From the NCBI GenBank assembly GCA_049971355.1, contig JBMFLE010000027.1, forward strand, positions 1 to 9,371: a stretch of DNA of 9,371 nt. Reading direction: 5' to 3'. The notes under the pieces were generated by a model. That model ran no database searches. It worked only from the letters and a program-made list of their open reading frames with translations, and was not told the origin of the DNA. The stretch's first letter is position 1; every line of letters starts with the position of its first letter. Below, piece after piece: positions 5,442 to 9,371 of the stretch. The DNA is from JBMFLE01 sp049971355. Lineage in GTDB: Bacteria > Patescibacteriota > Patescibacteriia > UBA2591 > UBA4787. Made by a program: the position numbers and the translations under genes.

Positions 5442-6437
5442 TTAAATCTTGATTTTATTTTCTCGTATTCTGCCCAACCAGCTCTTTTTGATTTTTTCCA
5501 ATAATCTAGCCGATAGACTGTTCTGGATAAGAATTAATTGGACTAATGATAGGACTAAATTTAAAACACCTTTAGCCCAACCAAACCTTGTAGTCGTTAC
5601 CAACGGTTTTTGAAGATTATGCTTTAGATAAAAACTTTTAATAATTTTTTCTATATCTTGGCGACAAAAATTAGCGCTAGGAAGCATTTCTTTGCTATAA
5701 AAAATTTCTTCTCCATACTTTTTATCAAACCACATTTCATCATTTACCTCGCCCCTACCTTTCAATTCTTCGTAAAAAGTGGTGTTAGGATGAATTTTAA
5801 AAAACTGCAGGTTAAATACATCGAAATGATTAAACAGCTCGGCAGTTTTATTAAAATCTTCCCAGGTTTCATCTGGCAATGATATCATAAAAAATCCGAT
5901 CATCCAATAATTTAAAGACTTGCAGATATTTATCGCCTCCTCAATTTGGGCTCTAGTAATACCTTTATTGATCCGCTTAAGAATTTTCTCGGAGCCACTT
6001 TCTACGCCGAAACCGACTATTTCACAACCAACTTCACGCAACCTCTTTAAGACAGCCCTACTTGTGCCAACGCGAATGTCTATTCTAAATTTAATATTCA
6101 ATTTATTCTTCTCAAGCAAATCACAGAGCTCTAAAATTTGATCATCGCTGCCGATAAAAAGAGCGTCATAAAACCTAAAATAGCCAATTTTATATTTTCT
6201 AACCAGATAGGCTATGTTTTTTACCAAATTTTCTGGCGAGAGACCTCGCCAAAGCCCGCCCCACTGCCTGCTGGCCCCGCAAAATGTACATCGAAATGGA
6301 CAACCACGCGAGGCGATGATCGGCAGATTCTTCATCCGCTGAAGTTGACGAGGAATTTCTTGATCTTTCCAATCTTTGATCTCTGGCCAAATTAATGAAT
6401 AATCAATTTGATACTTGTCTATTTTTTTTCTAAGCAT
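5442..6437 (-). CDS. Radical SAM core, downstream part of a split B12-binding radical SAM gene
   Basis: 331 codons from an ATG at 6437-6435 to a TAA at 5444-5442. Seen: SRGCPFRCTFC with C46, C50 and C53, FYDALF (about 89-94), the VGFGVESGSEKIL stretch, FFMISLPDETWEDF, and QFFKIHPNTTFYEEL, in the order of the BchE-like radical SAM family. The C-terminal 60 residues include a hydrophobic segment (VLNLVLSLVQLILIQ), perhaps a membrane anchor. The ATG lies inside the last codons of the B12-domain frame and has no ribosome site, and residues 3-5 (RKK) come from the A8 run; the likely original reading is LEKKIDKYQIDYSL, continuous with the upstream frame. If made separately it would be a radical SAM protein whose cobalamin domain is supplied in trans. 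Confidence 0.87.
   Translation of the reverse strand: MLRKKIDKYQIDYSLIWPEIKDWKDQEIPRQLQRMKNLPIIASRGCPFRCTFCGASRQWGGLWRGLSPENLVKNIAYLVRKYKIGYFRFYDALFIGSDDQILELCDLLEKNKLNIKFRIDIRVGTSRAVLKRLREVGCEIVGFGVESGSEKILKRINKGITRAQIEEAINICKSLNYWMIGFFMISLPDETWEDFNKTAELFNHFDVFNLQFFKIHPNTTFYEELKGRGEVNDEMWFDKKYGEEIFYSKEMLPSANFCRQDIEKIIKSFYLKHNLQKPLVTTTRFGWAKGVLNLVLSLVQLILIQNSLSARLLEKIKKSWLGRIRENKIKI
6419..6437 (-). other. Frameshift site 3: A8 run forming an A-AAA-AAA slippery site before a stop
   Basis: Minus-strand zero frame reads TTA GAA AAA AAA TAG. The A8 run is at 6429-6422. The in-frame heptamer A AAA AAA is a canonical -1 slip site; slipping yields LEKK then ATA GAC AAG (IDK), entering the radical SAM frame directly. 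A nine-A run would give the same protein, and six A would give LEKIDK. RNA polymerase slippage on A8 is a further possibility. I saw no ribosome-site stimulator upstream; a downstream structure was not assessed. Confidence 0.7.
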
Positions 6438-6889
6438 CGGTCAGGATTTCTAATAATTTCGGCGCCTTGTCGCCAAGTTATTCCCTTGATGTCTCTAGGT
6501 GACCTTCCTTTTACTATCTCTAATATCGACTCTTCTCCCTCGCTGCGAACTACCATATCAATCCAGGGATAATGCTGCAAAACTTGTTCATCTAAAGCTG
6601 TAACATGAGGGCCGCCGACTATAATCTGACATTTGGGATTAATTTCTTTCGCCATCTTTGCAAATTCAAAACACTGAAACCTTGACTCGGTATAACAAGT
6701 CAAGCCAAGAAAATCTGTCTTTTTTATTTTTTCTAGAAGTATTTTTTTGTTTAATTCTTTTTTAACTGGTTCAGCAATCTCTATCTCGCACTGGCTATGA
6801 TTTTTTATATAAGTTGCCAAAAACCCCAGGCCTAATGTTGGCGCATAAACTCGGCTATTGAAATAAGGATTAACTAATAACACTTTCAT
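6419..6889 (-). CDS. B12-binding domain, upstream part of a split B12-binding radical SAM gene
   Basis: 156 codons from ATG at 6889-6887 to TAG at 6421-6419. Seen: MKVLLVNPYFNSRVYAPTLG, LGFLATYIKN, FLGLTCYTES, the IIVGGPHVTALDE loop (89-101), SEGEESILEIVKG (116-128) and ITWRQGAEIIRNPDRC, a complete cobalamin-binding domain plus the usual beta-hairpin linker to the radical SAM barrel. No DxHxxG is seen, so cobalamin, if bound, would lack a protein His ligand. The frame ends GAA AAA AAA TAG exactly at an A8 run; a -1 shift or one extra A continues into the radical SAM core, for a fused protein of about 482 residues. The gene starts 7 bases after the SPASM radical SAM gene; the leader (AATCCACCT) has no ribosome site. 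Confidence 0.85.
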   Translation of the reverse strand: MKVLLVNPYFNSRVYAPTLGLGFLATYIKNHSQCEIEIAEPVKKELNKKILLEKIKKTDFLGLTCYTESRFQCFEFAKMAKEINPKCQIIVGGPHVTALDEQVLQHYPWIDMVVRSEGEESILEIVKGRSPRDIKGITWRQGAEIIRNPDRCLEKK

Positions 6890-6896
6890 AGGTGGA

Positions 6897-7970
6897 TTAC
6901 TTAATTTTATAAATTGGACAATTTTGACATTGGAGCGGCGCCTGTCCTTGACGAATCATTTGCCGAAACATTTTATATTTTTCTGAATCCCAAATTTCCC
7001 TAAACGGTCTTTCAAAAACATTGCCAAAGCTCGTCTCTTTTTGAAAATCGCGACGGTTGGCCTCATTAGTAGCGCAGCAACAAATTACGTGGCCAGTGGC
7101 AAAAATAAATGGCATAATATATTCTTTGCACTCTCTAATCAAAGGTTTCTCTTTTGGCACATCGGCCCCCCAGCCGATTCGTAATCCTAAATCCTGCGCC
7201 CCCTTTTCTGTTTTTTGAATAATTTCAGACGGGATATAATCAATACACAAATGTTCTATCTCGCGAAACCAATGCAAAACACGAGTAAAAACAACTTTAC
7301 TCCCAACAGTATCGAGTGAATGGACTAAATTAACATAGTCAGGAATCTCTTGAATATTTAATCTTGAAACAATAAAATGAAAATCTATTTCCGGGAAATG
7401 AGAATTTAACTCTTTTTTTAATTTAATAAAATTTTTTAAATTACTGATTACGCTTTCAAATTTTGCCCCAACCCGAATTTTTTCATAGGTCTCTTTGACT
7501 GCTGCATCAAATGAAGCAATTATCCGGTCAACACCTATTTTAATTAATTTTTTACTAATTTCTGGCGTGATAAAAATAAAATTATCGTAGAGTTCAACAT
7601 AGATTGATTTAGTTTTTACATATTCTAACATTTTTAAAAAATCCTGATTTAAAAAACTCTCGCCAATCCCAGTTAAACCAATCCATTTTAGCCGAGGAAA
7701 TTGATCAATAATCGCTCTGAACTCTTCAAATGTCATATCGCGAATCGGCTCGTGCCAATAAGTATGCTCACACATCACGCATCTTAAATTGCATCGGGTT
7801 GTTACTTCTATTTCTAAAAATGGCGGGTATTTGATAAAGGGTAAAAACAATTTTTGGGCCCATTTTTTAGTCCAAAGAATATAATAATATAAATAATTAT
7901 AAGTTCCTTTAAATCCTTTGGTCTTCAAATATAAAATTAAGCGTTTAATTTTTGGAATTATCTTTTTCAT
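6897..7970 (-). CDS. Radical SAM/SPASM-domain enzyme
   Basis: 357 residues, intact. Seen: a basic, aromatic N-terminus (1-45), FLEIEVTTRCNLRCVMC with the [4Fe-4S] cysteines C60, C64 and C67, GIGE (101-104; the GGE-like SAM-binding element), SFDA (153-156), then a C-terminal SPASM-type region with C281, C297-C299, FGNVFERPFREIWDSEKYK (315-333) and C348/C351 (CQNC), which would bind one or two auxiliary iron-sulphur clusters. SPASM proteins include peptide maturases (PqqE, anSME) and sugar/alcohol dehydrogenases such as BtrN; in polysaccharide loci they are usually of unknown substrate. There is no small peptide gene nearby, so glycan or lipid modification is the more likely role here. ATG 7970-7968 follows a 116-base spacer with no ribosome site; it is the first gene after the only sizeable gap and may be the start of a transcription unit. 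Confidence 0.9.
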   Translation of the reverse strand: MKKIIPKIKRLILYLKTKGFKGTYNYLYYYILWTKKWAQKLFLPFIKYPPFLEIEVTTRCNLRCVMCEHTYWHEPIRDMTFEEFRAIIDQFPRLKWIGLTGIGESFLNQDFLKMLEYVKTKSIYVELYDNFIFITPEISKKLIKIGVDRIIASFDAAVKETYEKIRVGAKFESVISNLKNFIKLKKELNSHFPEIDFHFIVSRLNIQEIPDYVNLVHSLDTVGSKVVFTRVLHWFREIEHLCIDYIPSEIIQKTEKGAQDLGLRIGWGADVPKEKPLIRECKEYIMPFIFATGHVICCCATNEANRRDFQKETSFGNVFERPFREIWDSEKYKMFRQMIRQGQAPLQCQNCPIYKIK

Positions 7971-8086
7971 AATTTAAAACTTGGGAATTATTAGATATTT
8001 AACATTGGAACTTTGACGTTTCATTAGACATTGGAAATTGGGGTTTAGAAATTACACAAACAGTGTCCCATTTTTAGGGTTCATGT
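7971..8086. other. 116-base spacer with short repeats; possible mobile-element end
   Basis: This is the only gap over 40 bases in the window and contains no open frame of note. It holds two copies of TTAGAYATT (7991-7999, 8024-8032) and two of ACATTGGAA (8002-8010, 8028-8036), a degenerate pattern that reads as imperfect AT-rich repeat units, plus TTACACAAACAGTGTCCCA at 8052-8070, which resembles terminal repeats of IS256-type elements. I see no convincing sigma-70 promoter and no hairpin terminator after the ligase stop, although a promoter for the downstream genes would be expected here. Confidence 0.5.
8002..8036. repeat. Short direct repeat ACATTGGAA x2
   Basis: Exact 9-base copies at 8002-8010 and 8028-8036, each associated with TTAGAYATT. 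Intergenic degenerate repeats of this ATTAGACATTGGAA type look like dispersed low-complexity units of AT-rich genomes; two copies here are not enough to define a family. Confidence 0.45.
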
Positions 8087-9371
8087 TCATTTTAACTTTT
8101 CTAAAAATTTTTTAATTTGTTCATTTTCTGGTGATAATTCCAGAGCCTTTTGGGCATACTTTTTAGCCATTTCTAAATTACCTTTTTCTTGATAGAGCAG
8201 AGCGATGGCCCAGGGCCAAGCATAATCATGTGGATTTAAAATATAGCCGTGTGAATTGTAAAAAATTGCCCTATCCAAATCTCTTCTCAAGTAGTAAATA
8301 TCAGCGATTTTTTTGTAAAGATGATATTGAAATGGGCTGAGACGCAAAACTTGCCAATAATTTTCTAAGGATTTGTTATCATCTTTTTTTTCAAAATAAA
8401 TTTGACCCAGTTTTTCATAAACCTGAATCATTTCAACAATGATTTGCTGACGATGAAGAAAATTTAAATCAGGATGATTTAAATCAGGATAGAGACTCAA
8501 GGCCTTTTGACATTTTTCTAAGGCTTGATCCCAGTTCTTTTGGTAAATTTTCAACTGACACCAATCATTATAAAGGGTAGCCCAATAGGGAGAAAAATCA
8601 ACTAAAGATTGAACGGATTGTTCGGCCAATTGAAAATCTTCAGGTTTTTGACTGACTTTAGCTTTGAGGGTGAGAATTCTTGCCAAATTGGCATTTGCTT
8701 CAACATTACGTCGCGAAGTCGGAATATCATTAATAACTTCTACGGCTAAATTTAACATTTTAATCTTTTCCTCTTGTTTCTGGTCAGAAATAGAAATTGC
8801 CAAATTAAATAAATCTGCGGCTAGTCGTTCGCGATAATGAGCTTCCTCTGGTTGAAAATCAATAGCCTTAGCATAATTTTCAATTTCCTCTTCAATTCTC
8901 TGCCGTCTAAAAGCCAGAATTGCCTTTTTATAATACCAATCAGCCACTAACATCTTAAGACTAAACTGCCAAATAAAAACCCCAGTCACTATAATTAATA
9001 AAATAACCAAACTCAATTTTTTAAAATTAAATTTTATTTGGCCATTCGTCTCAAATTTGTCACTGGTAGTTAATATACAAACCAGCCCAAGATAAAGCCA
9101 AAAATAAACTGCAGTTTGAATAACATGAAAACTAAATTGCAAAGAAATAAGGTAACCGGTTAGCCCTGTTAAGAGGGCCAAAACCATAAATCTTGAATTT
9201 AAAATTTGTTTAGAAATTGGAATTTGGTGATTAAAAATTTTAAAAATATATTTCAGACCGCAATAAAAAATTGAAACAATTAGCCATAAATAAAAAATCA
9301 AACCAAAAAGACCCGAAACTAAAAGCGTGTCTAAAAAATCATTATGAGCCCGGTTTGGATAAGAATTTATC
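8087..9371 (-). CDS. O-antigen ligase/Wzy-like membrane protein with C-terminal TPR domain, 5' truncated by window
   Basis: The frame is open to the window edge, so the first codon visible is internal; the TTG at 9301 is only a Leu codon. The first residues, NSYPNRAHNDFLDTLLVSG, carry the P-x-R-x-HN-D/E-F-L signature of the Wzy_C family (polymerase or ligase that joins undecaprenyl-linked glycans to an acceptor; the His/Asn region is in the catalytic periplasmic loop). Then come hydrophobic segments at about 9305-9240, 9190-9070 and 9015-8965, and a long helical region from about 8940 to the end with TPR-like pairs (for example YYKKAILAFRRQRIEEEIE, SLENYWQVLRLSPFQYHLYK, MAKKYAQKALELSPENEQI). 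TPR-tailed ligases are common in bacteria that glycosylate pilins or build capsules. The stop is TGA at 8089-8087. The gene is probably upstream in the same cluster, though separated by 116 bases. Confidence 0.88.
   Translation of the reverse strand, partial: INSYPNRAHNDFLDTLLVSGLFGLIFYLWLIVSIFYCGLKYIFKIFNHQIPISKQILNSRFMVLALLTGLTGYLISLQFSFHVIQTAVYFWLYLGLVCILTTSDKFETNGQIKFNFKKLSLVILLIIVTGVFIWQFSLKMLVADWYYKKAILAFRRQRIEEEIENYAKAIDFQPEEAHYRERLAADLFNLAISISDQKQEEKIKMLNLAVEVINDIPTSRRNVEANANLARILTLKAKVSQKPEDFQLAEQSVQSLVDFSPYWATLYNDWCQLKIYQKNWDQALEKCQKALSLYPDLNHPDLNFLHRQQIIVEMIQVYEKLGQIYFEKKDDNKSLENYWQVLRLSPFQYHLYKKIADIYYLRRDLDRAIFYNSHGYILNPHDYAWPWAIALLYQEKGNLEMAKKYAQKALELSPENEQIKKFLEKLK
8462..8491 (-). 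repeat. 15-base in-frame tandem duplication in the TPR region
   Basis: Two adjacent 15-base units (8462-8476 and 8477-8491) are identical at 14 of 15 positions and encode PDLNH followed by PDLNF in a loop between TPR-like helices of the ligase protein. This looks like a recent slippage duplication that keeps the frame. Confidence 0.85.

Noticed and set aside
6199..6390. Minus-strand 63-codon open frame within the radical SAM gene
   Set aside because: It lies in another frame inside the conserved CxxxCxxC region of the radical SAM core; its arginine/serine-rich product is a shadow.
7971..8086. Promoter and Rho-independent terminator in the spacer
   Set aside because: No hairpin followed by a T-run on the minus strand, and no -35/-10 pair with correct spacing that stands out from the AT-rich background.
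1..9371. tRNA, rRNA, CRISPR array or riboswitch (including a cobalamin riboswitch, given the B12-type enzymes)
   Set aside because: Gaps are too small, there are no regularly spaced repeats, and no cobalamin-box-like sequence was seen in the one spacer available.

Overview
The window is a single, tightly packed, AT-rich (by eye about one third G+C) gene cluster with every supported gene on the minus strand, so transcription runs from high to low coordinates. The content is surface-polysaccharide or glycolipid assembly combined with an unusual density of radical SAM enzymes. Neighbouring genes overlap by 4, 8 or 13 bases or are separated by 3-15 bases, which points to one translationally coupled operon. 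No start codon has a clear AGGAGG-type ribosome binding site at normal spacing. TGA is used as a stop, so the TGA-recoding lineages (SR1/Gracilibacteria) are unlikely. The whole picture (AT-rich, compact, a TPR-fused polymerase/ligase, serial B12-type radical SAM genes) suggests an uncultivated candidate-phylum bacterium such as Patescibacteria or Omnitrophota. This is an inference; no marker gene is present.

In transcription order: (1) 9371-8087, the 3' part of an O-antigen ligase/Wzy-type membrane protein with a cytoplasmic or periplasmic TPR tail; (2) a 116-base spacer with short repeats; (3) 7970-6897, a radical SAM/SPASM enzyme; (4) 6889-5442, a B12-binding radical SAM enzyme split in two at an A8 run; (5) 5404-4788, an FkbM-type methyltransferase that has lost its middle; (6) 4772-3364, a second B12-binding radical SAM enzyme broken twice, at G6 and at C8 (minus-strand bases); (7) 3367-2165, a third radical SAM enzyme with a shortened N-terminal domain; (8) 2177-1431, a P-loop kinase of the guanylate kinase fold that looks more like PhnN than Gmk; (9) 1438-170, a GT4 glycosyltransferase; (10) 166-1, the first 55 codons of another GT4-type glycosyltransferase.

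A reasonable reading is that the glycosyltransferases build a glycan, the radical SAM and FkbM enzymes modify it or its lipid/sugar precursors (for instance by C- or O-methylation), the kinase acts on a phosphorylated sugar or similar precursor, and the Wzy-like protein polymerises or ligates the product. None of the substrates can be read from the sequence.

The most striking feature is the run of disrupted reading frames between 3.3 and 6.5 kb. Three of the four breaks lie exactly in homopolymers and each is repaired by a one-base change, so sequencing error, pseudogene decay, phase variation and recoding all have to be weighed. The fourth, in the methyltransferase, is a loss of roughly 70-90 codons that a homopolymer error cannot explain. 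The A8 site is also a perfect -1 slippery heptamer followed directly by a stop codon.
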